Part shown: one piece after another, positions 17,194 to 24,966 of the stretch
Numbering within the stretch: the first letter of the stretch is position 1
Layout of the letters: the number at the start of each line of letters is the position of its first letter
NCBI GenBank assembly: GCA_019721035.1
Contig: JAHEAA010000004.1
Location: 85,494-149,493 of the forward strand
Direction: 5' to 3'
Source: Candidatus Sysuiplasma acidicola
GTDB taxonomy: Archaea; Thermoplasmatota; Thermoplasmata; Sysuiplasmatales; Sysuiplasmataceae
Length of the DNA: 64,000 bases
The notes under the pieces: model-generated
The model's input: the letters and a program-made list of their open reading frames with translations, nothing else
Database searches by the model: none
What the model was told of the DNA's origin: nothing
Program-made: the position numbers and the translations under genes

Positions 17194-17907
17194 TTGGCGC
17201 AACACAGTTTTCAGAGGTCAATCAGGGGCGCGGAGAATGGAACATCCGGGTTTCCGCGCTCATATGTGTCTGTCCCGCCAGCAAAAGTCAAGGCGCTCAC
17301 TGGGAACCGCAGAAAGATACTGCAGTTACTCTACAGTTTCCCGGCCTCCAGCGTCTCCAGGATTTCCAGGGAGGTGAAACTCACACCGAATACAGTCAAA
17401 TGGCATCTGAATGCGCTGAAGAAGTGGGAGTTCATAAACGAGGAGAGGGTGGACAACAGATCAGTATTTTTCCCGTGCAATTTTCTGGATCAGTCAGAGC
17501 TTCAGATTCTGACCATCCTCAATGACGAATCATCCAGCCTGATTTTCAGGAACGTGTTCTATCACCCCGGAACAACCCAGAAAGAAATCAGGGAGATGCT
17601 CGAGCTGACGCAGAACACAGCTGGTTATTTCCTCAGAAAACTCACTCATATGGGCGCAGTCGAGGAGAAGCAGGACGGAAAGTTCAAACACTATTATCCG
17701 TCAAGAGAGATAATGAAGAGACTCGAGGAGAGGCGGAAAAAATCGGGCGATTATGCTCACTCTCTGGTGCAGAGACTCGCCTCCGACGGCGTCGAGGTCA
17801 CCGAACTCAAGATACTCAGCGACTCATTTTCGTTCACGTTCAGGCACAGGAAGGGAGAAGAAACCATAGTTTTCGATTCGAATCCGTTCAGGAATGTAAT
17901 AGCCTGA
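17194..17907 (+). CDS. Tandem winged-helix transcriptional regulator
   Basis: A 237-residue DNA-binding protein containing two ArsR/MarR-like winged helices. The first (about residues 36-90) shows NRRKILQLLYSFP and SRISREVKLTPNTVKWHLN, and the second (about 105-165) shows a parallel TQKEIREMLELTQNTAGYFLRK. A C-terminal region of about 60 residues has no recognised fold. This double-wHTH layout is common in Thermoplasmata. The TTG start at 17194 is supported by a TATA-like box about 30 nt upstream; the first clear helix begins well inside. It is convergent with ppc. The target is unknown. Confidence 0.8.
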   Translation: MAQHSFQRSIRGAENGTSGFPRSYVSVPPAKVKALTGNRRKILQLLYSFPASSVSRISREVKLTPNTVKWHLNALKKWEFINEERVDNRSVFFPCNFLDQSELQILTILNDESSSLIFRNVFYHPGTTQKEIREMLELTQNTAGYFLRKLTHMGAVEEKQDGKFKHYYPSREIMKRLEERRKKSGDYAHSLVQRLASDGVEVTELKILSDSFSFTFRHRKGEETIVFDSNPFRNVIA

Positions 17908-17948
17908 TGCTCCCCTCATTGTTCCGAAGCCATGTGCAGTGCGTCCGT

Positions 17949-20633
17949 TCAGCCCGTATTCCTCATCCCGTACGCTATCCCCTTTATGCTCATCAGCATT
18001 ATTCTCTCAAGTTTCATGTCCTGCTCTCGGCTTCGCAGGCGTGAAATTACCTCTGCCTGCACGGCGTTGATGACATCCACGTACGGGTTGCGCAGCGCAA
18101 TGCTTTCTCTTAGCGTTCTGTTATCCTCAAGCAGTGCTTTGCCTCTCAGCTCGGAAACCGTTTTTACCGTCCTGTCATATTCTTTCTCAAATGTGTCAAA
18201 AAGAGATCGGTTGCCCGGCGATGCGAGCTCCGCGTAACGCGACCCGACATAGAAATCCGTTTTCGCCAGCGTCATTTCAAGCATGTCTATGAGCGATTTG
18301 AAGAAGTTCCACTGCGCCGCCATTTCACGGCGCGTGTGCTTCCCTGCCGCACTCCTTGTCCGGAGCCCCGTGCCGGCGCCGTACCATCCGGAAATCAGGT
18401 GCCTGTTCTGTGTCCAGGAGAAGACCCACGGTATGGCTCTCAGATCACGGAACGACAGATGCCCTCTGGTGGCCGGTCTGGTGCCTATGTTCAGCGAAGG
18501 AATGTATTTCAGCGGCGTAGCTTCGGAGAGATATCCTGGCAGTCTGCTGTCCGTCAGCATTCTCCTGTATGTCTCATGCGATTTCTCCGAAATCAGCTCC
18601 ATCTCCTCAACCCATGTGTCTCTGGTCCTCAGCGTGTGTGATTTGAGTCTCAGAATCGCGCTTATCGCCTGCTCATATTCCCTTATGGTGATTTCCCTGT
18701 CGAAATACCTGCTCCAGAGTACCTCCCCCTGCTCCGTGAATTTGAGACTGCATCCGGCCGACTCCTGCGGCTGCGAAAGTATCGCAAGATGCGTCGGCCC
18801 GCCGCCTCTGCTTATTGAACCACCCCGTCCGTGAAAAAACTTGAGCCTGACGCCGAAACGGGAAGCCGCTTCCAGCAGGTCCGTCTGAGAGCAGTATATG
18901 AGCCATCTGGAGGTCATGTAGCCAGCATCCTTGTTGCTGTCAGAATAGCCGAGCATAATCTCCTGCTCCATGCCCCTCCTTGACAGAAATTCACTATACA
19001 GTCTGTTACCGAACAGTCTTGTCATGACATCGGCAGACTTTCTGAGGTCTGCATATGTCTCGAACAGCGGGACGACCGGCAGTTCCGACGTTCCGTCAGT
19101 GCCGAGTCCTGCGGCCTTCTGCAGGAAGAGCGCCTCGAGAAGCTGGATGTCAGAATGCGTATTGCTGACAATGTAACTGCCCATTGAGCCTTTTCCGAAT
19201 CTCTTCTGTGCCTCTCCGGCGGCCTTCAGCATGGCCAGTATTCTGGTTTCCCTGTGTCCTTCCCTGCCGGCGATGACAGGCTTAACAGGTGAGGCAAGCA
19301 ACTCCTCGAGGCGCTTTCTCTTTTCATCATCTGTCATGTCATTATATCCCGCAGTTTCCTCTGACGACGGGGCAAGAGCGGCTACCGCATCTGACTGTTC
19401 TGAGGAATGAACACGTATGTCCGGGGATGCGAGATGGATCGAAAAGGTTTCCACAGTTCTTATGAGATCCTCCAGTGCACCTCCGGCAATTGTGTCATTG
19501 CCCCCCTCGAGCAGACTCTGCTGCATGACCCTCAGATCAGAGAGAAGTTCTTCGCCGCAGGTATAGCGTCTGGGCGCGTGCGCTTCAGTTTCTGCGAGTC
19601 TCGCTATGATGAAACTGCACAGAGCCCTGTACGGCTCATTTTCGTTTACCCTGGAAATCTCTTTCCACACCTCCGGAAAATCGGTCTTGCAGGTTTCGAG
19701 TCGGTGCATGAGCGCGCCGCTCATGATGGCATATTTCTCAGACACCGAAAGTCTGGATATGAGCCTGTTGAGGGCAGCGGTGTATTTTGAAAAGAGCAGT
19801 CGCTGCTGCATGCGCAGCGCATCGAGCATAGTGCCTGCATCCGTAATCGGATTGCCGTCTGCGTCCGAGCCAATCCACGAGCCGTACCGTATGAACGCCG
19901 GAAACCTGTAGTTTCGTCCGGGAAATGCCCGCCTGAATGAAAAATCGAGTCTCCTGTAGAATTCCGGTATTGTTTCAATGATGTTTATGTCAAAGAAATA
20001 CAGGCCGTATTTCAACTCGTCTTCCATTTCAGGTCTCCTGCCGCGCAGCTCGTCAGTAAGCCACAGTTCAGCAATCTCCTCCCTTAGGGATGCGTATGCT
20101 GCCGTTTTTTCTAGGTCTGTCGAAGCGTCGTGAAGCTCCAGCAGCGCCTCCTCGACTCGTTTCACTTTTTCAAGTATCGTTTTCCTTCGTGCCTCGGTAG
20201 GATGGGGTGTGAGCACAAATGCAAGCGCTATCGAGTTGAACATCTCCTCGACCCCGCCTGCTGACAGGCCGTTCCTGGCGAGCGTCAGCATCATCTCTTC
20301 AGCCGAATCGGTAACGGCACCGCGTCTCATGCCCGCCTTCAGCTTTCTTATCCTGAGGACGTCCTCCGCCACGTTCACGATCTGAAAATAGGCTGTGAAT
20401 GCACGCACAAGCAGCAGGAGTCCGTCGTCGTCCTGTGCTCTGACCAGCCTTGAAAGCTCACGCGAAGCAAGCGTTTTTCCCCGGCGAAGCGACACGGAGA
20501 GCCTTCTCGCACTCTCGACGAGTTCCAGTGCATCTCTTCCCTCAATTTCGCCGATTGTGTTTCCCAGCGTCTCCGCGAGGAAGCCGACGTCGCTACGCAA
20601 ATCCCCGCCCGCAGGCACAACGCGCTTTTCCAT
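17949..20633 (-). CDS. ppc: Phosphoenolpyruvate carboxylase, bacterial type
   Basis: Carboxylates PEP with bicarbonate to oxaloacetate, feeding the C4 pool. At 894 residues it is the long bacterial type, not the short archaeal PpcA. Active-site signatures are complete: VLTPHPTEARRKT (catalytic His), GSWIGSDADGNP, EIMLGYSDSNKDAGYM, the mobile-loop FHGRGGSISRGGGPTH, PWVFSWTQNRHLISGWYG, and the C-terminal MRNTG that closes the active site. A TATA-like TTTAAAAC sits about 32 nt before ATG 20633, so it likely has its own promoter although it follows the sHdr operon on the same strand by 86 bp. It would supply anaplerotic carbon in an organism living on inorganic sulfur. Bacterial-type PEPC in an archaeon suggests ancient transfer. 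Confidence 0.95.
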   Translation of the reverse strand: MEKRVVPAGGDLRSDVGFLAETLGNTIGEIEGRDALELVESARRLSVSLRRGKTLASRELSRLVRAQDDDGLLLLVRAFTAYFQIVNVAEDVLRIRKLKAGMRRGAVTDSAEEMMLTLARNGLSAGGVEEMFNSIALAFVLTPHPTEARRKTILEKVKRVEEALLELHDASTDLEKTAAYASLREEIAELWLTDELRGRRPEMEDELKYGLYFFDINIIETIPEFYRRLDFSFRRAFPGRNYRFPAFIRYGSWIGSDADGNPITDAGTMLDALRMQQRLLFSKYTAALNRLISRLSVSEKYAIMSGALMHRLETCKTDFPEVWKEISRVNENEPYRALCSFIIARLAETEAHAPRRYTCGEELLSDLRVMQQSLLEGGNDTIAGGALEDLIRTVETFSIHLASPDIRVHSSEQSDAVAALAPSSEETAGYNDMTDDEKRKRLEELLASPVKPVIAGREGHRETRILAMLKAAGEAQKRFGKGSMGSYIVSNTHSDIQLLEALFLQKAAGLGTDGTSELPVVPLFETYADLRKSADVMTRLFGNRLYSEFLSRRGMEQEIMLGYSDSNKDAGYMTSRWLIYCSQTDLLEAASRFGVRLKFFHGRGGSISRGGGPTHLAILSQPQESAGCSLKFTEQGEVLWSRYFDREITIREYEQAISAILRLKSHTLRTRDTWVEEMELISEKSHETYRRMLTDSRLPGYLSEATPLKYIPSLNIGTRPATRGHLSFRDLRAIPWVFSWTQNRHLISGWYGAGTGLRTRSAAGKHTRREMAAQWNFFKSLIDMLEMTLAKTDFYVGSRYAELASPGNRSLFDTFEKEYDRTVKTVSELRGKALLEDNRTLRESIALRNPYVDVINAVQAEVISRLRSREQDMKLERIMLMSIKGIAYGMRNTG

Positions 20634-20719
20634 AACTCCGCGAATGATGATTTTACGGCTGTTTTAAAGACTTTGCTATTTTTTATCAGTTGTTCCCGGA
20701 ATCCCGGTCGGGGAAGGCA

Positions 20720-21004
20720 TCAGAAGGAGATGAAACAGTCTGCATGCGCCATGAGGCCTGAAAGGCCGTTTCTTCCGATTCGTTCTGCGTCACGCCGCAG
20801 CGGCAGCTGTTCCGTGGAATCCTCGACACATAGCGTGAACACCGCTCCGAGCCGATGGAGGTCATCCGTCAGTCTCTTCATGCAGAATATGGCGGCGCCT
20901 TCCAGGACGATGGTTGTCTCAGCCCTTGCGCAGAGGCTCGCTATCAGGCCGGGAATATCGGAATCGTGCGCAATCCTGCGATGTATGTGTATGAGCACCT
21001 TCAT
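20720..21004 (-). CDS. DsrH/TusB-like sulfur relay protein
   Basis: A 94-residue protein in the third position of a DsrE-DsrF-DsrH-like trio. It has the small DsrEFH fold pattern: MKVLIHIHRR strand, helix IPGLIASLCARA, ETTIVLEGAAIFCM strand and turn. It contains three cysteines after the first helix. Its ATG overlaps the stop of the preceding gene (TGATG). In purple sulfur bacteria DsrEFH is a sulfurtransferase that receives sulfane sulfur from TusA. The assignment depends partly on gene order, because similarity of TusB-type proteins is low. It is the last gene of the sHdr operon. Confidence 0.6.
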   Translation of the reverse strand: MKVLIHIHRRIAHDSDIPGLIASLCARAETTIVLEGAAIFCMKRLTDDLHRLGAVFTLCVEDSTEQLPLRRDAERIGRNGLSGLMAHADCFISF

Positions 21005-21339
21005 CAGAACACCAGCACCTTCGACGAAAGCATGATCGATGAGAGTTCATCGGACTCAATCAGTCTGTAATTTTCCGGAAGTGGCACTTCGGGGATCAGC
21101 CGCCTGAACGAACCGGCGTGAACACGGATACGGATGGAGTCGGTGCCTTCCATTCTCTTCAGCGTCTCTCTCCCGAATTTTCCACCAGTCTGTTCCAGCA
21201 GTATGAATGCGCCGTCGTCTATAAGGATGAAATCAACTTCATGATTCAATGCCGCAATCATGAATGAGACGCGCACCGCCTCCGTCAGATGTGCCGTCGA
21301 CAGCGGCGGTCTCGTGAGCAACACTGTTACCTTCATCAT
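21004..21339 (-). CDS. DsrF/TusC-like sulfur relay protein
   Basis: A 111-residue DsrEF-fold protein, middle member of the trio. It begins MMKVTVLLTRPPLSTAHLTEAVRVSFMIAAL, which matches the N-terminal strand and helix of DsrF/TusC. The EVDFILIDDGAFILL strand-turn follows. No cysteine is present, as expected for a DsrF-type structural subunit. The start overlaps the stop of the preceding gene by 4 nt (ATGA), and the stop overlaps the next start by 1 nt. It presumably assembles with its two neighbours into a hetero-hexamer. Confidence 0.65.
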   Translation of the reverse strand: MMKVTVLLTRPPLSTAHLTEAVRVSFMIAALNHEVDFILIDDGAFILLEQTGGKFGRETLKRMEGTDSIRIRVHAGSFRRLIPEVPLPENYRLIESDELSSIMLSSKVLVF

Positions 21340-21680
21340 TCCTCCGCCGTGTAGCTGAATATTGCGTCCGCCGTCTCAATCTCTTCGACAAGATCCTCGA
21401 GCCCGCCCATTTTTGCTTTCTCTATGAGCGTGCTCACACCCCTCATTGCAGAGCATGTCGAACAGCAGATTATGTTCACACCGCCGAGTCCGGCAAAACC
21501 TGCAACCACCTCGGCCGCCCCTTTGCGGCTCAGCGGCATCGACGCGTTGTAGGTGCCGTCGCCAAGCAGGAAAACCGAGACCGTGTGCCCTTCCCCTGAA
21601 AGCGCGGCAGCCTTTTCCAGCACATATTCGGCCTCCCTGTGCTGAACCGGAGACGAGAAGAGAATGAAGAGGCAGCGCAC
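21336..21680 (-). CDS. DsrE/TusD-like sulfurtransferase
   Basis: The candidate catalytic subunit of the DsrEFH-like trio. From GTG 21680 it reads VRCLFILFSSPVQHREAEYVLE. It then has a GHTVSVFLLGDGTYNA strand and the cysteine motif IICCSTCSAMRGV, corresponding to the CxxxRG active-site cysteine of DsrE/TusD that carries persulfide. A frame is open to ATG 21725, but the extra 15 residues have no similarity and overlap the upstream gene, so GTG 21680 (5 nt after the previous stop) is preferred. It probably receives sulfur from TusA or passes it to the sHdr-LbpA machinery encoded in the same operon. Confidence 0.72.
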   Translation of the reverse strand: MRCLFILFSSPVQHREAEYVLEKAAALSGEGHTVSVFLLGDGTYNASMPLSRKGAAEVVAGFAGLGGVNIICCSTCSAMRGVSTLIEKAKMGGLEDLVEEIETADAIFSYTAEE

Positions 21681-21684
21681 GATG

Positions 21685-21882
21685 CTACTCCTCCACAGCG
21701 GACCAGCCGGACATCGTGCACACATATCTGCTGCCCTCTATTTCCACGATGCCGCCCTTGTCCACCTCTCCCTCAAAGAAAAGGCTGTTCAGCAGTTCCA
21801 GGTGTTCGGACGGAATGCCTTCCGTCCGTCCTCCTGTGAAGAACGGATCGCCTATCCTCGCAATGACCCTCACCCTGATCAT
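21685..21882 (-). CDS. Small conserved-context protein of the sHdr operon (65 aa)
   Basis: A 65-residue protein of unknown family. Its ATG directly follows the stop of the Mrp-like gene (TGAATG), and its stop is 5 nt before the DsrE-like start, so translation is very likely. It appears as a small beta-rich protein (MIRVRVIARIGD, VDKGGIVEIEGSRYVCTMSGW) with a single cysteine at about residue 55. A role in sulfur transfer or complex assembly is inferred only from operon position. Confidence 0.55.
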   Translation of the reverse strand: MIRVRVIARIGDPFFTGGRTEGIPSEHLELLNSLFFEGEVDKGGIVEIEGSRYVCTMSGWSAVEE

Positions 21883-22971
21883 TCACATCTTCCTCTGTCT
21901 CTCTGCCTGCGCATTCTGCAGCATGGCAAATCGCATCCTTCTGATTGTTTTGAACAGTTCGGTGTTGCTGTAAAGCTCTATTTCTCCTCTGTCGGAGAGT
22001 CCGCTGACGGCCGGGTCGAGCGGAATCGTCCCTATATATGGAACGTCAAGCTCCGACGCTGCCTTCTCCCCTCCTTCCCTTCCGAAGACATTGACTCTGG
22101 ATCCGTCAGGAAGGCGGAGGAATGCCATGTTTTCAATCACGCCAGTGACTGGCACATGCATCTCCCTGGCCATAATTACTGCCCTCGCGACAACGGACCG
22201 TGCCACCTCCATCGGACTCGTGACGAAAAGGACGCCGTCAGGCGTGAGCGACTGGAAAACAGTCATCGGCGCATCGGATGTTCCAGGCGGAAGGTCTACT
22301 ATCAGGTAGTGGAGCTTTCCCCAGGCCGTTTCGGAGAACAGCCCCCTTATTGCGCTGTTTATGAGCGGCCCCCTCCAGACAAGCGGTGTCTTGAACCTGT
22401 CCATGATCAGGTCCACTGTCATGATCTTTACGCCTGTCTGCGAACTGAGCGGCACTATTTTTCCGTCCTTGCCAAGTTCAGGCAGGCTGTTCAGACCGAA
22501 CATTCTGGAAATACACGGTCCGGTGATATCGGCGTCTAGTATGCCTGTCCTGAATCCAAGCATGGAGAGGTGTGTGGCCAGAACGGCAGTCACGAAGCTC
22601 TTGCCCACGCCGCCCTTTCCCGATGCGACTGCGATTATGTTCGAAATGTCTCCGCGCGGAAGCGCGTCTATGCCTGTTCTCTCGTGCGTCCCGCTATCGA
22701 CGATCGGGAGTTCAACGCTTCGCCGGGTCGCCGCGCCGGTGTCCGCTGTTTCGGAAAATTCGACGACAGCTCTGTATCCCTCCCCGGCAAGAACGGCCTC
22801 GATGTCCGACTTTATGACGTTGCTCAGCGGATACGCGTGCGGCACGGACACTCTCACCTTCACTTCCGTCCCCTCTACGTCGACGGCAGAGAGCATTCCC
22901 TTTTCGCTCAGGGAATATTTCTCTTCGGGGTGCGGAACTGTTGAGAGCAGTTCAATCGGTTCCCGAGTCAA
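21883..22971 (-). CDS. Mrp/NBP35-like P-loop ATPase lacking the CxxC Fe-S motif
   Basis: A 362-residue protein with a short N-terminal MIP18/DUF59-like region (about residues 15-75). A MinD/Mrp ATPase domain follows, with deviant Walker A SGKGGVGKS at about 115-123, LDADITGPCISRMFGL, YLIVDLPPGTSDAPMT and IENMAFLRLPDG. Mrp proteins normally carry a CPHC-type motif at this last position to hold a bridging [4Fe-4S] cluster. Here the loop reads LRLPDGSRVNVFGREGGEK with no cysteine. It may therefore be a maturase or chaperone that does not carry a cluster this way. Initiation is apparently TTG 22971, 6 nt after the ligase stop. It probably assists Fe-S assembly of the sHdr subunits. Confidence 0.8.
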   Translation of the reverse strand: MTREPIELLSTVPHPEEKYSLSEKGMLSAVDVEGTEVKVRVSVPHAYPLSNVIKSDIEAVLAGEGYRAVVEFSETADTGAATRRSVELPIVDSGTHERTGIDALPRGDISNIIAVASGKGGVGKSFVTAVLATHLSMLGFRTGILDADITGPCISRMFGLNSLPELGKDGKIVPLSSQTGVKIMTVDLIMDRFKTPLVWRGPLINSAIRGLFSETAWGKLHYLIVDLPPGTSDAPMTVFQSLTPDGVLFVTSPMEVARSVVARAVIMAREMHVPVTGVIENMAFLRLPDGSRVNVFGREGGEKAASELDVPYIGTIPLDPAVSGLSDRGEIELYSNTELFKTIRRMRFAMLQNAQAERQRKM

Positions 22972-22977
22972 CGGCTC

Positions 22978-24102
22978 TCATCCCCCGCCGCTGTTTGTGA
23001 TTGAAGGATGTCTTGCGGCCTCGGTTATGGCGTTTGCAAAATCATCAGGCATGGCGCCGAGGATCCTGACGCCGTCCTCTGTCATAACGGATGCAACCTT
23101 TTCAGATATGGTTTTCGCGTTCAGAGGCAGGCCCTCCAGAGCTCTTTCGAGCCTGTCGAGCTTCCAGGTTACCGGCACTGTGAAAAAATCGCCCGAAAGC
23201 ACGATGCTCCCAATCGTTCCGCGGTCCACCAGCAGCGTGACACGGATCAGTTTCTGCGCCTTGTAGTCGTACTTGCAGAGAAACACTCCTTCCCTGATCT
23301 TCACTATGCGGCGATCGGCGAAAAGTTCACTCCTGCTGCTGTCCCTTGAGAACACCCATTCACTTCCCTTCCTCTCCTCCACAAGCACGGAGAGACGGTA
23401 CGCTTCATCCTCCGTAACGGACGAACTGTTTATCTGTCCACCGTACAGCCTTCCGAACTCGCCGGTGAGCGCCGCATCGATTTCCTCCCTGCTCACCTGT
23501 CTTCCCAGCAGCGCTCTGACGGACGTCAGGTGCTCTTCCATCGTCCGAGCCATCTTGTCCCTGAATTTTTCATCAGGCACTCTCAGTATGCCTGACATCA
23601 TCTCCAGATTCAGATCCAGCAGTATGTCTCCGGTGAGGACTCTCGCGCTGTCGATATCCACTGCCCCGTTTGCGCTGATCTTGCGTCCGTCCACCGCAAG
23701 GTCATTCAATCCGGATCTGACTGTATGTATCCCTATCCGCTGAAGTGCTGAGGAGACGGGTTCGAGCATCCTTCCGTAGTACTCCTGTATAGTTCCTCCC
23801 GTTGTGGGCGAACCGAGACTGCTGATCAGGAAGTAATCCTCTTCCCACGGTCCGTCCGCTATCGCGCCTCCTCCGATCACACGGCGTACCACCGGTATGG
23901 AATTCCTCGTGCAGTAGTCCATGTCAATCTCCTGCAGCGCCTCCTGGTGGAAGCCGACGTTTGCGAACGGTTTCTCTGCATGACACAGGACCAGCGTGTC
24001 TCCGCGCTTTCCTTCGCTCACCGACCCGGCGAGGACGACGAACATGTTAGTCATCACGTAACCGTCAACCGGACCGAGGTTGATAACGTCCAGTCCGGTC
24101 AT
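22978..24102 (-). CDS. Lipoate-protein ligase for LbpA (sLpl-type)
   Basis: Attaches lipoate to a target lysine, here most likely that of the LbpA encoded two genes upstream. The LplA catalytic fold is recognised by PVVRRVIGGGAIADG (equivalent of RRxSGGGxVxHD), the GRKISANGAV lysine segment, and DILLDLNLEMMSGILRVPDEK. A longer C-terminal part resembles the LplA accessory domain. The frame is open to 24213, but that extension overlaps the DsrE-like gene. ATG 24102, preceded by GAGGGGAA and 8 nt after the previous stop, is preferred (374 residues). In sulfur oxidisers, dedicated lipoate assembly genes sit beside lbpA. No lipoyl synthase was seen in this window. Confidence 0.85.
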   Translation of the reverse strand: MTGLDVINLGPVDGYVMTNMFVVLAGSVSEGKRGDTLVLCHAEKPFANVGFHQEALQEIDMDYCTRNSIPVVRRVIGGGAIADGPWEEDYFLISSLGSPTTGGTIQEYYGRMLEPVSSALQRIGIHTVRSGLNDLAVDGRKISANGAVDIDSARVLTGDILLDLNLEMMSGILRVPDEKFRDKMARTMEEHLTSVRALLGRQVSREEIDAALTGEFGRLYGGQINSSSVTEDEAYRLSVLVEERKGSEWVFSRDSSRSELFADRRIVKIREGVFLCKYDYKAQKLIRVTLLVDRGTIGSIVLSGDFFTVPVTWKLDRLERALEGLPLNAKTISEKVASVMTEDGVRILGAMPDDFANAITEAARHPSITNSGGG

Positions 24103-24110
24103 TTTTCCCC

Positions 24111-24494
24111 TCAGAAACTCAGAACGGTGTCGGAATCCAGCGACAGGTCCACGAGCGTGGAAGAGCCGACAACCTTCACGCCGCTTATGACATCCTTCGG
24201 ATCTATGTCGCAAAGGCTCCTCAGGCTCTCCTCGCAGGCGTAGAACTTCACGCCGCCTTCCAGTGCCATGTTGATGAACTGCATCAGCGTTCCGCCCTTC
24301 TTCAGCTTTACCTGCTCCGCAAAACCGGACTTAAGCAGCTTTGGCGCATGCATCAGAAAATACATTGATGTATCGACTTCCATCGCCGCCGACAGCGCTG
24401 CCGTGTAGAATGGTGCGTACGTTTTCTCCGGATCTTCGGGTCCGGTCGTCATGACAATCAGTAATTTTTTTCCCTCGACATCCGCCACTTGCAT
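24111..24494 (-). CDS. DsrE-family protein of the sHdr operon
   Basis: A roughly 127-residue DsrE/DsrF-fold protein. It shows the strand GKKLLIVMTTGPEDPEKTYAPFY, a helix and MYFLMHAPKLLKSG, then a cysteine-bearing loop VKFYACEESLRSLCD. That loop matches the reactive cysteine position of DsrE3-type sulfur carriers. ATG 24494 follows a GAGGTG, and a GTG at 24497 is an alternative. It sits between lbpA (1-4 bp) and the lipoate ligase (8 bp). It probably shuttles sulfane sulfur toward the sHdr complex. Confidence 0.8.
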   Translation of the reverse strand: MQVADVEGKKLLIVMTTGPEDPEKTYAPFYTAALSAAMEVDTSMYFLMHAPKLLKSGFAEQVKLKKGGTLMQFINMALEGGVKFYACEESLRSLCDIDPKDVISGVKVVGSSTLVDLSLDSDTVLSF

Positions 24495-24498
24495 CACC

Positions 24499-24948
24499 TC
24501 ACTGCTGGCATCTTATGCATTTTATGTTGTCCCTGCTGATGAACTCCCTGTACCGCGACATCGCGCTCTCCCCCGTGAGCAGCGCCGCCTTCTCCTCCGG
24601 ACTGGACACTTTCACACGCACAATCCAGCCCCTGCCGTACGGATCGTTGTTGATCAGCTCCGGGTGCGAAACAAGCTCCTCGTTCGGTTTCACAACTACG
24701 CCAGTCAGCGGCGCAAGCACCGCTCCGGCCCATTTACCGCTTTCGATTGTAGCGAGCGGTTTCCCCCTTGGTCTGGCTGTCCCCTCGCCCTTGACTCTGA
24801 TGACGACAATCTTGCCCGCCCTCGTCTGCGCCGGGTCAGTCAGCCCTATCACGGCCTCATCGCCCTCAAACCTCACCCACGACATCTGATTTCCTTCCAG
24901 GAAATAGAAAAGATCGTCAGGCAGCTCGCATCCGTTAATCATTGCCAT
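24499..24948 (-). CDS. lbpA: Lipoate-binding protein LbpA (GcvH-like) of the sHdr pathway
   Basis: A 149-residue GcvH-like lipoyl carrier. The barrel signature includes DEAVIGLTDPAQTRAGKIVVIRVK, followed by the lipoylation hairpin IESGKWAGAV, in which Lys72 is the predicted lipoyl attachment site. The closing half APLTGVVVKPNEEL and NDPYGRGWIVRVKV is typical. In sulfur oxidisers LbpA replaces glycine-cleavage H protein and carries sulfur intermediates for sHdr. A C-terminal CIRC pair is unusual compared with GcvH. A strong GGAGGTTT lies just before ATG 24948. Glycine-cleavage genes are absent nearby and hdrB1 is 18 bp upstream, which supports LbpA over GcvH. Confidence 0.9.
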   Translation of the reverse strand: MAMINGCELPDDLFYFLEGNQMSWVRFEGDEAVIGLTDPAQTRAGKIVVIRVKGEGTARPRGKPLATIESGKWAGAVLAPLTGVVVKPNEELVSHPELINNDPYGRGWIVRVKVSSPEEKAALLTGESAMSRYREFISRDNIKCIRCQQ

Positions 24949-24966
24949 GTTCGAAACCTCCTGAAT

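Noticed and set aside
24499..24948. Glycine cleavage H protein (GcvH) as the identity of the lipoyl protein
   Set aside because: No gcvT, gcvP or other glycine-cleavage gene is nearby. The gene is embedded in an sHdr operon next to its ligase, so LbpA is the better call.
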